NCBI GenBank assembly: GCA_038123735.1
Contig: JAYPAP010000004.1
Coordinates: 1 to 59,969, forward strand
Source: REDI01 sp038123735
Lineage (GTDB): Bacteria; Myxococcota_A; UBA796; GCA-2862545
Reading direction: 5' to 3'
Length of the DNA: 59,969 nt
The position numbers were made by a program, and so were the translations under genes. Of this stretch, positions 51,251-59,392 are shown piece by piece. Each line of letters opens with the position of its first letter. The stretch's first letter is position 1. Below the pieces are notes generated by a model. The model had not been told where the DNA came from. It saw only the letters and a program-made list of their open reading frames with translations, and searched no databases.

Positions 51251-53490
51251 TACAGCCCCAAGTCCGTGTCGTTGCGTGGCATGATCCGACGCCGGTTCCA
51301 GCGGAAGGTCATCACTCCAGAGACGGTGGTTGTGCCGGTTCCAGAGGCCCAATCCGCCCCCGAGTACATGCGGTCAAAGACGAGAATTCCGGACGAACCA
51401 CCAATTATATCGCCCACCGCTAAGCTTGGTGCCGAGCCCTCGTAGACCATCATACCGCGATTGGGGCCACTGCCAGAGGTCTCTTGAACCGAGTACCCAT
51501 TATCCCAAATCCCAGTAACGACGACCCCTTTCACCGTGACTGGTGAGCCGATGAGCTCGCTACGAGTTCGCAGCTCCTCCAGCGTGTAGGTGCCACTAGA
51601 CACCGCCGCACATGGGGTTGTCGGATTGGCGACATCGGGGCAAGCATCACAGATATCGCCCTTGTCGTCTCCATCGACATCCGTTTGGTCTGGGTTGGTT
51701 TGATAAGGGCAGTTGTCTGTATCGTTGGGGATGCCATCGCCGTCGATGTCGGCGGGAAGCGGATCGTCGTCGCAGGCATCTCCGGTTCCATCGCCATCGA
51801 CATCGGACTGCTCACCACTATCGATCGGACGGATCGGATTGAACACCGCGGGACACAAGTCATCGCCATCCGCGACGCCGTCTCCGTCTTGGTCGCCGGC
51901 AGTCGCCTCGCCGGGCCAATCGCCCTCACGCTTGGTGGAACACACCGGCTCATCGGTTGGGTCGCTATCGCAGAACCAGGCCGGGTACGCCTCGGACACC
52001 ACACCGGCCAAGGCCGCAAAGTCCCGACCGGTCTCCCGCTCCATGCAGATCGCGTGCGACTCCCCACACACGTCGACCGACTCACAACTCGAGTCCAGCA
52101 CACCGAGCACACCCGCTTCCCCGTAGAGCGGTGTGCCACCCCGAAGAACAAGCGCGGTCTCCCCCGGCTTGGCCTCAAGCGGGGCGCGCCACGGCGACTT
52201 CACATCATCTGCTTCCGCAAAAATCGCGATATCTGCCAACTTTCCGGTCTCAAGCGTGCCAAGGTCAGCATCGGCACGGAGTGAAATCGCCGCATTTTCC
52301 GTCGCCATCTTCCAGATGTCTTTATCCGAGAAGAACCCGTTCAACGCGCTCTTATTGAACGAGTCTGCGCAGGCCATCTCGCGCCCAGGGTGGATCGAGC
52401 CGGAGTACGTCCAGTCAGAGCCGAGCGCGATGACCCCGCCGAGCGTGGCAAATGTGGAAACCCTCGCGGTCTCTCCGTACAGCTGCAGGTTCGACCGTGG
52501 CGACCAGATCAGTGCCGTCCCATCCCGGACCATGCGGTCGTAGTCCAAGGTCTGCAGACCGATGCCGTGCACATGGGCGGAGTTGGACTCAGTGAGGTCT
52601 TCACCACCAGCAAAGTCGGTCGACAAGCAGCGAAATTCCTCTGCAGCGTAGTCATCGATCCCCTCTGCCACGTGAGGTACGTACGCATCTTCCTTTGAGG
52701 CATCGAAGCCATCATCGCGGTAGTTCCAGCCGCAGTTCGAGCGGAACTGACGATTGGCATCGCCCAGTGGGAAGGTCTGGTTTTCGACGACAGGCAAGGC
52801 ATCAGACTCGCGCGCACTCGCTTGATCCAAGTTGCGAATGATCCCGCGAGCATAGCCGGAGCCCACCATCGTGGTGGTGCCCGCCACGAGCTTCCGAACT
52901 TCACCCCATTGTTCACTCGCAAAGCCATTCGCACTGCCGGTCCACCGGTTGCCGGGAGTGGAGAGCTCCGCCCGCCACCCATGCCGGTGGTCCCAGCGCT
53001 TATCGCCAAACCGATACGGGGCTCGGTCCGTGAATCCGAGGTGGTCATGCGGGTCGATAAGGCCGGGAGAAATCACGCCCTCGGCGCAGGAAATGATCGT
53101 CGCATCCGCCGGAGGCTCAACGCACCCCACGTCGGCGATCCGCTCTCCGTCCACCACAACCGAGCCAGAGACGTACACTTTTTCGTAGCCGAGGACCATC
53201 CCTCGTAGAACGACGGCACTTCCGGTACCCTCCTCAACCTCGCACAGGCCCTCAGCCGGAGTGGGCAGCGCGACACCGCAATCTTCGAACCCATCTGGCC
53301 AATCGGTTGGCTCGCCGGTATCGGTGTCCGTGTCGGTATCGTCCGTATCGTCGATAATGTCGGTATCGGAACCGGTATCGTCCGTATCCGACGGCAGATC
53401 ATCGGTGCACCCCATGATCATCGCAGCCGGAAGCGCGAATATCACCGATGCAATTCCGAATTGCCCCAAACCCAAACCGCCTAGTCGCAT
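51250..53490 (-). CDS. Surface lipoprotein amidohydrolase with TSP3 repeats and an OB-like C-terminal domain
   Basis: 746 residues. Lipobox AAMIMGC is followed by an extended Asp/Thr linker. Residues about 95-480 form an amidohydrolase of the ATZ/TRZ kind: GLIDPHDHLG (metal His pair), SAHVHGIGL, IWSPRSNLQLYGE (usually HNPRSN, here Ser for His) and ALGSDWTYSGS. An extension rich in Cys (SCESVDVCGESHAICMERETG) leads to calcium-binding TSP3 repeats (DQDGDGVADGDDLCP, DIDGDGIPNDTDNCP, DVDGDDKGDICDACP). The last 100 residues (LEELRTRSELIGSPVTVKGVV …) resemble a nucleic-acid-binding OB-like/DUF5689 domain. It probably cleaves an amide or deaminates a heterocycle outside the cell. First gene of an operon with YdfG and QueD. 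Confidence 0.82.
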   Translation of the reverse strand: MRLGGLGLGQFGIASVIFALPAAMIMGCTDDLPSDTDDTGSDTDIIDDTDDTDTDTDTGEPTDWPDGFEDCGVALPTPAEGLCEVEEGTGSAVVLRGMVLGYEKVYVSGSVVVDGERIADVGCVEPPADATIISCAEGVISPGLIDPHDHLGFTDRAPYRFGDKRWDHRHGWRAELSTPGNRWTGSANGFASEQWGEVRKLVAGTTTMVGSGYARGIIRNLDQASARESDALPVVENQTFPLGDANRQFRSNCGWNYRDDGFDASKEDAYVPHVAEGIDDYAAEEFRCLSTDFAGGEDLTESNSAHVHGIGLQTLDYDRMVRDGTALIWSPRSNLQLYGETARVSTFATLGGVIALGSDWTYSGSIHPGREMACADSFNKSALNGFFSDKDIWKMATENAAISLRADADLGTLETGKLADIAIFAEADDVKSPWRAPLEAKPGETALVLRGGTPLYGEAGVLGVLDSSCESVDVCGESHAICMERETGRDFAALAGVVSEAYPAWFCDSDPTDEPVCSTKREGDWPGEATAGDQDGDGVADGDDLCPAVFNPIRPIDSGEQSDVDGDGTGDACDDDPLPADIDGDGIPNDTDNCPYQTNPDQTDVDGDDKGDICDACPDVANPTTPCAAVSSGTYTLEELRTRSELIGSPVTVKGVVVTGIWDNGYSVQETSGSGPNRGMMVYEGSAPSLAVGDIIGGSSGILVFDRMYSGADWASGTGTTTVSGVMTFRWNRRRIMPRNDTDLGL

Positions 53491-53593
53491 CGATCCTCCA
53501 GACCTCGCGGCGGTTCTTAGCCCCTTCGCACGCGGGTGTCGGCGACTAACGCGTAACGAGGCCAGCGTGCAGCGAAGTTAGCGGATGCCGCGG

Positions 53594-55237
53594 TCAGAAT
53601 CCTGCGAGGCCCCACACCACATGGACTCGCCCCTTATCCGACGAGTACCCCGGAGAACCGATCAGGAGGTCCGATAGACCATCGCCATCCAGGTCGCCGC
53701 CGCCGGCGAGAAACTCACCGTACCGGGCATCATCTTCCCCGGCGTTGAGTCGCGCATCCGGGCCGGACACCTCGCCTTCCACCAGCCCATACAGGACCAT
53801 CACACTGGCTTCGCCGCCGATCGGCATCGCCGTGGCAACGAGGTCCGGAACGCCATCACGGTCCCAGTCTTCCCCACCGAGGACGGTCGAACCCAAGTAT
53901 CCGCGCTCCTGGTCGCCATTAAGCACCGCGTGGGCGGACTCAAAGCTCCAGCTATCGATGACATCGCTGCCCAAGAACAGAAAGACCTGGCCCGCAGTCG
54001 AATCCGGGTCGCCATAGGCAGGAGCGCCGACCCATAGATCATCCTCTCCGTCATCGTCGACCTCGCCGGCGGTCGACACCGTGCCCTTCCGAAGCGTAAC
54101 TTTAGTTCCCCCCTCAAGAACCGAGGTCGCATCTGCGGTGGTGTAGCTCCCCTGTTCGAGGTCCGTGAACAGGTACAGCGTGGTGGACAGGTCGGTGCGA
54201 GAACCAGCGCCGGCCACCAAATCGCCGCGGCCATCGCCATCGATATCCCCGACGGCAGCCAAGAGTTCACCCGTCCGCTGAATCGCGGACTCTCCGGCGA
54301 TCACCGTATGCGCATCGCTCTTGAGATCACCGCCGGCACCGCTCACCACATAGACCTTGCCGGACTTGCCCTGAGTGGCCTGTGGCGCCCCGATCGCGAG
54401 GTCGACCACACCGTCTCCATCGACGTCTCCCGGTGCCACGACCGAGCGGCCTGCTTGGTCCTTTCTCGCTGATCCGCGCCAGACGATGCCCGGTTTTCCG
54501 GTGAGGTCCAGCTCCGCGCCAGGGCCCGCATCTTCAATGATGTGCACGGCTCCCACATCTTCGGAAGACCCACGCTCAGCACGCGGCGCGGCGAGCACGA
54601 GGTCCGCTTTCGGGCCGCCCAACAGGTCGAGGGCAAGAACCGTTTCCCCAAGCCCTTCATTGGCACCGCGTCTCCGGAACGTGGCATCGGGCACCTCATC
54701 ATCCAGATTCCGGTCTATCCCCATGAAAAGGCCAACCCAGCCATTTCCCGTGCGGTACCGCGTATCCAGTGGGCGGCCAATCACGAGCTCATCCTTCCCG
54801 TCGCCATCGAGGTCTGGGACGATCGCCGCCGAATTTCCAAAGGCTTGGCCGGTATTCCGGTCCACCAAGACGGACGCCACATCTGAACCCGCGTTCGCCC
54901 CTTCAAGCCTGCACAACGGGGCGAGGCCATCGCAGTTGTTATCCACGCCATCGCCACAGACCTCATCGGCCTCTGGGTTCACATCGGCCGCAACATCATC
55001 ACAGTCGCCATCCCGAAGCGAGTACCCCTCGGGTAGCTCACAAGCGTCTTCGATCCGGTCGTCTCCGACGCCAAATCCATCGCCGTCCGCATCCCGGTAG
55101 ACCACCAGGTCGCACTCGCTGTCCGAGTCGATGTCAGTATCGGACCCTTGATCCGTGTCGATTCCCGAGTCCGTGTCCAACGATTCCAACGCACCATCGC
55201 AGCCCAAAAGGGTCAACGCCAACAATCCAAACCGCAT
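53594..55237 (-). CDS. Lipoprotein with MopE-like metal-binding motif and FG-GAP repeats
   Basis: 547 residues. The lipobox (ALTLLGC) and an Asp/Thr/Ser linker are followed by a MopE-type motif: DADGDGFGVGDDR … DGDCDDVAADVNPEADEVCGDGVDNNCDG, with four Cys. The rest is a run of about seven FG-GAP/integrin-alpha-like blades, each with a calcium loop such as DLDGDGKDELVIGRP, DVDGDGVVDLAIGAP, DIDGDGRGDLVAGAG, DWDRDGVPDLVATAM, DLDGDGLSDLLIGSP, which would fold as a beta-propeller. Surface adhesion or ligand binding is likely; no enzyme motif is present. Confidence 0.88.
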   Translation of the reverse strand: MRFGLLALTLLGCDGALESLDTDSGIDTDQGSDTDIDSDSECDLVVYRDADGDGFGVGDDRIEDACELPEGYSLRDGDCDDVAADVNPEADEVCGDGVDNNCDGLAPLCRLEGANAGSDVASVLVDRNTGQAFGNSAAIVPDLDGDGKDELVIGRPLDTRYRTGNGWVGLFMGIDRNLDDEVPDATFRRRGANEGLGETVLALDLLGGPKADLVLAAPRAERGSSEDVGAVHIIEDAGPGAELDLTGKPGIVWRGSARKDQAGRSVVAPGDVDGDGVVDLAIGAPQATQGKSGKVYVVSGAGGDLKSDAHTVIAGESAIQRTGELLAAVGDIDGDGRGDLVAGAGSRTDLSTTLYLFTDLEQGSYTTADATSVLEGGTKVTLRKGTVSTAGEVDDDGEDDLWVGAPAYGDPDSTAGQVFLFLGSDVIDSWSFESAHAVLNGDQERGYLGSTVLGGEDWDRDGVPDLVATAMPIGGEASVMVLYGLVEGEVSGPDARLNAGEDDARYGEFLAGGGDLDGDGLSDLLIGSPGYSSDKGRVHVVWGLAGF

Positions 55238-55331
55238 GAAGGCCCCCCCAGTGACGAGTACTTCAGCCCCGAGGGTACGACAATCGACAGGCCACTGGCA
55301 TTACGCGCTTATGACAACGGGTCTGCGGTAC

Positions 55332-57125
55332 TCAACTGGAGCGGCGCCGCCGAGCCAGGGCGAGCAAGCCAATCAGTACCGCCCCCAGGCCGCCCATCGG
55401 CGCCGGGACCACGCTACAACTGCCCTGGATCTCTTCAGGCTGCGTGACCATGAACGGCTCACCAAGGGCCGTATTTCCAGCTCCCCAGCTGTCATACACG
55501 GTGACCGACCAGGCGTAGGGTACCAGACCGACCGGCAGTTCACCGACCAAGATCGCCTCTTCGCCGGCAAACTCACCCTCAAAGAGCACGTTTTCCTCAT
55601 TTCCATCGACCCACACGCGCACCCAATACGTCAGCGCTTCATTATCCCCATCAGAACCGGCCCACTGAAGTTGTACCCGAGACGGCGTGCCGTCGGACGT
55701 GGGTAGAGCTTCCACCGACGGCGTGAGGTTAGCGACGGTAGCCACCGCCGCACCCGCGTCCACGCGACCACATCCGTAAAAATCACTGTGGCCTTCAGCG
55801 TCCCAAGCCGCTTCTTCGTAGGACGCCTTGACCGCCGTATCGCACAGCACCTCGCGGACTTCTGCAGCGGTGAGGCGCTCATTCGAGGCGTACATCAGGG
55901 CGATCACCCCCGCGACGGAGGCACACGCCGAAGAGGTACCCGACCCCCCATCCCAGTAGTCTCCATTTTCGTTTTTGTTGTAGCCGACGTTCCCGACCAA
56001 GTCCGTGGTCCACATGCCCGGACGGCCGTTCCCAGCGCCAAACCCCATCACCTCGAGGGTTTTGCCGTAGTTGGAGTAGTCCGCTCGCTGATCGATATCG
56101 TTCGCCGCACCAACGCTGATCATCCGCTCATCATTGTGCATCTCGTTATTGTCGGCGTTACATCCACCATTCCCAAGGCTCATTGCAATGGATGCTCCGC
56201 GACCATCCCGGCCGTTCTCCTCGGCGTAGGTCATCGCGTCGGCGATCACGCCAACGGTTGGAAACGGCGTACATCCATTGGTTCCGTAGCCCCAAGAATT
56301 GGACACGACCGATGCACCCTGGTCCACCGCGTACGTCCAAGCCCGGTACACGTTTCCGAAGTCACCGCTATTCGTGCCTAAGAGCTTGATGGGAAGGATC
56401 TTCGCCTTGGGCGCAATCCCGGCAAGACCGATTCCATTATCCCCGATCGCACCTGCGATCCCCGCCATCGCAGTACCATGGGCGCTCCCGCTGTACTCAG
56501 GGTCGGGCGAGGGATCGTCATCATTATCGAGGACATCACGCCCCGGGAGCAGGTCGAGATCCGGGTGACCCATGTCCACCCCGGAGTCCACGATCGCGAT
56601 GATCTGCCCCTCGCCATAGGTCGTTTCCCAGGCATCGAATGCGCCCACATCCACGCCAGGCAATCCACCGCTCTGACCTGTGTTATTGAGGTGCCACGTG
56701 ACATCCATCAACGGATCATCCAATTCGTGCGGGACGAGGTCGAGCTCGAGATTGGGGTGCGCGAAGGCCACGCCGGGAAGGTCCGCGAGGGTGCGAGACA
56801 GCGCGATCTCATTCGCACCTGAGTCCACGAATATACGATAGATGCCCCTATCTGACCGAAATTCCTCCGCGTATGCAATCCCGGATGTGGCCTCGATGCG
56901 CCCCACGACATCTGGCGAAGTCACCTTGGCGAGGATCTCACCCGTGCGCCACGCACGCAGGCCACCATTGAGAATCAGTCCCACGTCATCTGAGCCTACG
57001 TCCACGACCGTGTGCGCCTCGTCGGCGTAAAAAAAGTCGTTGGCCTCTGCCCATCCGCCCAACGCCAGCAAAGATAAGACGATCACGTGCCCCCCCGCCT
57101 GCGCAGCATGCCAGAGGCGGGGCAC
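55332..57125 (-). CDS. Subtilisin-like serine protease (S8) with MYXO-CTERM anchor
   Basis: 597 residues: signal peptide (HVIVLSLLALGGWAEA), a propeptide of about 120 residues, and the catalytic domain with Asp180 in IIAIVDSGVDMGHPDLD, His216 in SGSAHGTAMAGIAG, oxyanion Asn in MSLGNGGC, and Ser398 in GSGTSSACASVAG. A fibronectin-like domain (PSRVQLQWAGSDGDNEALTYWVRVW) follows. The tail is GSCSVV, a hydrophobic helix (GGLGAVLIGLLALA) and RRRR, a MYXO-CTERM signal, so the protease is held at the surface or released by a sorting protease. It probably degrades external protein along with the calpain at 25599. Confidence 0.93.
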   Translation of the reverse strand: MPRLWHAAQAGGHVIVLSLLALGGWAEANDFFYADEAHTVVDVGSDDVGLILNGGLRAWRTGEILAKVTSPDVVGRIEATSGIAYAEEFRSDRGIYRIFVDSGANEIALSRTLADLPGVAFAHPNLELDLVPHELDDPLMDVTWHLNNTGQSGGLPGVDVGAFDAWETTYGEGQIIAIVDSGVDMGHPDLDLLPGRDVLDNDDDPSPDPEYSGSAHGTAMAGIAGAIGDNGIGLAGIAPKAKILPIKLLGTNSGDFGNVYRAWTYAVDQGASVVSNSWGYGTNGCTPFPTVGVIADAMTYAEENGRDGRGASIAMSLGNGGCNADNNEMHNDERMISVGAANDIDQRADYSNYGKTLEVMGFGAGNGRPGMWTTDLVGNVGYNKNENGDYWDGGSGTSSACASVAGVIALMYASNERLTAAEVREVLCDTAVKASYEEAAWDAEGHSDFYGCGRVDAGAAVATVANLTPSVEALPTSDGTPSRVQLQWAGSDGDNEALTYWVRVWVDGNEENVLFEGEFAGEEAILVGELPVGLVPYAWSVTVYDSWGAGNTALGEPFMVTQPEEIQGSCSVVPAPMGGLGAVLIGLLALARRRRSS

Positions 57126-57156
57126 CGATCGCCAGTGCCAATCTCACGTCAGGAGC

Positions 57157-57876
57157 CTATTCTTCCCACTCATCGTCACCGCCGGACTCGTTCGTGAGGG
57201 CATCCAACGAGAGGCCGGTGATGGTTTGCAATCGCTTGAGGAACCACGCCATAACACCGAGCGTGACCGCCATACTCGGCGCCATGATCACAACGAAACT
57301 GTAAGCAGTCATCTGACCTAGCTCTTCGTTGAAGGCCTCGGTCCCGGCAGGACTCTTCACGATGTAGGCCGCCAAACCATAGTTTAATACGGCAGACATG
57401 ACGAATGAGAGCGCTACCAAAATCGTCGCGTTCTTGTACAGAGACTGAAGTTCCGATGCCGTTTTCTCCCCCGCATCGGCTACCGATTCCTCAATCGCCC
57501 CCACATCGAGTACGGCGGCCTCGTAAAGAAAAGTCTTCAATACCGGATGTTTCGTAAAGGCGGACCCAAAGACCACGACCGCCAACACCCCTGGAACGGT
57601 GGCTTCCTTGATCGCGACCCATTGCGGGTCCAATTCCAAAAGGCCAATTCCGCCAGTGAGACCCACCGATACCAAGCCGAGCACCGAGAGTGGGTTCACC
57701 TTTTTCGCGGTCAACAGCTCAAACGAACCGTATCCGATTGGACCTGCCAACCCGAGCACGAGCACCTGCCATGGCTCGAGACCAAGCTGCGAGCCCCCCC
57801 ACACCAAGATGAGGGTCGGGACGATGACGTTGAGCCCAATATTGAGCCAGGATGATTGTGAACTTCGGCGTTTCAT
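57157..57876 (-). CDS. VC0807-family integral membrane protein
   Basis: 239 residues with about six membrane helices. The first half fits the VC0807 family: WLNIGLNVIVPTLILVWGG, GLAGPIGYGSFELLTAKKVNPLSVLGLVSVGLTGGIGLLELDPQWVAIKEATVPGVLAV. Function unknown in the family. The C-terminus is acidic (NESGGDDEWEE) and cytoplasmic or periplasmic by prediction only. It shares its strand with the subtilisin gene, 31 bases apart. Confidence 0.8.
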   Translation of the reverse strand: MKRRSSQSSWLNIGLNVIVPTLILVWGGSQLGLEPWQVLVLGLAGPIGYGSFELLTAKKVNPLSVLGLVSVGLTGGIGLLELDPQWVAIKEATVPGVLAVVVFGSAFTKHPVLKTFLYEAAVLDVGAIEESVADAGEKTASELQSLYKNATILVALSFVMSAVLNYGLAAYIVKSPAGTEAFNEELGQMTAYSFVVIMAPSMAVTLGVMAWFLKRLQTITGLSLDALTNESGGDDEWEE

Positions 57877-57989
57877 GGGGCGCGGTTATCCGCATCGACC
57901 GAGATGGCAACGCGCGATTGTGTGCTCCCTCCGCACCCGAACGTTCCGACGCAGTAGCGGACCAGCGTGATCTTCTATACCCTCCCGGT

Positions 57990-58505
57990 ATGCGAATCCG
58001 TATGCCCCTCTTCATCGCCCTTGTCGGCGCCGCATGTACGCCCGACCTCCCCATCTCCACGGACACGGACCCGGGACCCGTCGCCCCGACACTGAACATC
58101 ATCGGCGAGTGGTGGCTCGAGAGCGGGGATCGACTTCCAACCCAAGAAGAGACCTGGTGTGAAGACCTCGTTCCCGACCGATTCGACAATAGCCGCTGCT
58201 TCGTCGAACCCACCGCCTGCGAGCAGGGCATGGCCTTTGAGACGCCGAATGGGAGACAGCGCGCACGGTGGCTCGTCCAGATCCAAGCTACAGAATGCGG
58301 TGCGGACCTACCGATCGAAGTCTGGGCGGATAGCTCCTACGGGGGATTCGAGTGGCTCGGGCGTGCCGAGTCCGGCACCGGCGAGGTGTGGCGGGTCAAT
58401 GCGCGAGAGTGGGTCATTGAACCAACGGGCACCCCGGGGATGGTCGTTGTGCAAAGTAGCGATAAGTCCTTTGTGATGACCGAGGAGTTTCGGTTCGACC
58501 CCTGA
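57990..58505 (+). CDS. Small lipoprotein of unknown function
   Basis: 171 residues from ATG 57990. Short signal (MRIRMPLFIALVGAAC) with a lipobox, then an Asp/Thr spacer (TDTDPG) like other lipoproteins here. The remainder is mostly beta with four Cys (EETWCEDL, NSRCFVEPTACEQG, ATECGAD) that may form two disulfides. I recognise no family. Upstream frame is open but lacks a signal. Divergent from the membrane protein gene. Confidence 0.65.
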   Translation: MRIRMPLFIALVGAACTPDLPISTDTDPGPVAPTLNIIGEWWLESGDRLPTQEETWCEDLVPDRFDNSRCFVEPTACEQGMAFETPNGRQRARWLVQIQATECGADLPIEVWADSSYGGFEWLGRAESGTGEVWRVNAREWVIEPTGTPGMVVVQSSDKSFVMTEEFRFDP

Positions 58506-58546
58506 CCGTTTCGGGCCGATTGCCGGCAATGGATTAGCTCCTACCC

Positions 58547-59353
58547 ATGTCCCTCTTCGATGTTCATGCTCACCTGACGCATCCCCGACTCGCCCCATCG
58601 GAGGATGACATCCTCATGCGCGCCGAAGCGCGCGGTGTGACCAGTATTTTGGTGAATGGACTGCATCCGAAAGATAATGCGGCGGTGGCAGCTCTCGCCG
58701 ACCGCTCACCAATCGTGCGGCCGTGCTTTGGCCTCTATCCTGTGGATGCGGTACTGCCGGAGATGATCGCTTTAGGGGTAGATTATCCGCGAGATGAAGA
58801 CCCGGAATGGACCACGGAGGAAGCCGTCCAGTGGGTCGCTGATCATGTGGACGACGCGTTTGCCGTCGGCGAGATCGGACTGGATGGGTACTGGGTACCG
58901 GACGAACTATGGACCCGGCAGGAGGACATATTCCGACAGCTGCTGCGCATCGCGAAGGCTGCCGACAAGGCCGTGGTGATCCACACCCGGAAGAGAGAAC
59001 GGCGCGCCCTGGAGATCTTGCAGGAAGAGGGCATCGAGCGCGTGGATTGGCACTGTTTTGGCAGTCGGGTAAAACTCGCTCGCCGGATCGCAGAAGCCGG
59101 CCACTACCTCTCTATTCCCGCCAATGTCCGGCGCGTAGATAGCTTCCGTCGCATGGCGGAGACCCTTCCTAAAGATCGGATCCTCCTCGAGACCGATTGC
59201 CCCTACCTCGCCCCCGAAAAGGGTGGAATGAGCGAGCCTTCCCACGTTGCTGACACCGCGAGTTTCTTTGCGGAACTCTGGGGATGGACCCCGGCCGACG
59301 TGAACGACCAACTCGCAGAGAACTTCGAGCGTCTGTTCGGCGCCCCACCGTAG
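58547..59353 (+). CDS. TatD-family metal-dependent hydrolase
   Basis: 268 residues. TatD motifs complete: FDVHAHLTH (HxH), AVGEIGLDGYW (Glu), VVIHTRKRERRALEIL (His), DWHCFGSR (His), LLETDCPYLAPE (Asp). The family hydrolyses DNA 3' ends or D-amino acid ester/amide bonds (D-aminoacyl-tRNA) with a dinuclear metal. Cytoplasmic. The start has no strong Shine-Dalgarno (AGCTCCTACCC before ATG). It precedes the dioxygenase gene by 39 bases on the same strand. Confidence 0.9.
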   Translation: MSLFDVHAHLTHPRLAPSEDDILMRAEARGVTSILVNGLHPKDNAAVAALADRSPIVRPCFGLYPVDAVLPEMIALGVDYPRDEDPEWTTEEAVQWVADHVDDAFAVGEIGLDGYWVPDELWTRQEDIFRQLLRIAKAADKAVVIHTRKRERRALEILQEEGIERVDWHCFGSRVKLARRIAEAGHYLSIPANVRRVDSFRRMAETLPKDRILLETDCPYLAPEKGGMSEPSHVADTASFFAELWGWTPADVNDQLAENFERLFGAPP

Positions 59354-59392
59354 CCGATCCAATGATAGGGTCGTCGCCTTGAGGAGGTGCCC

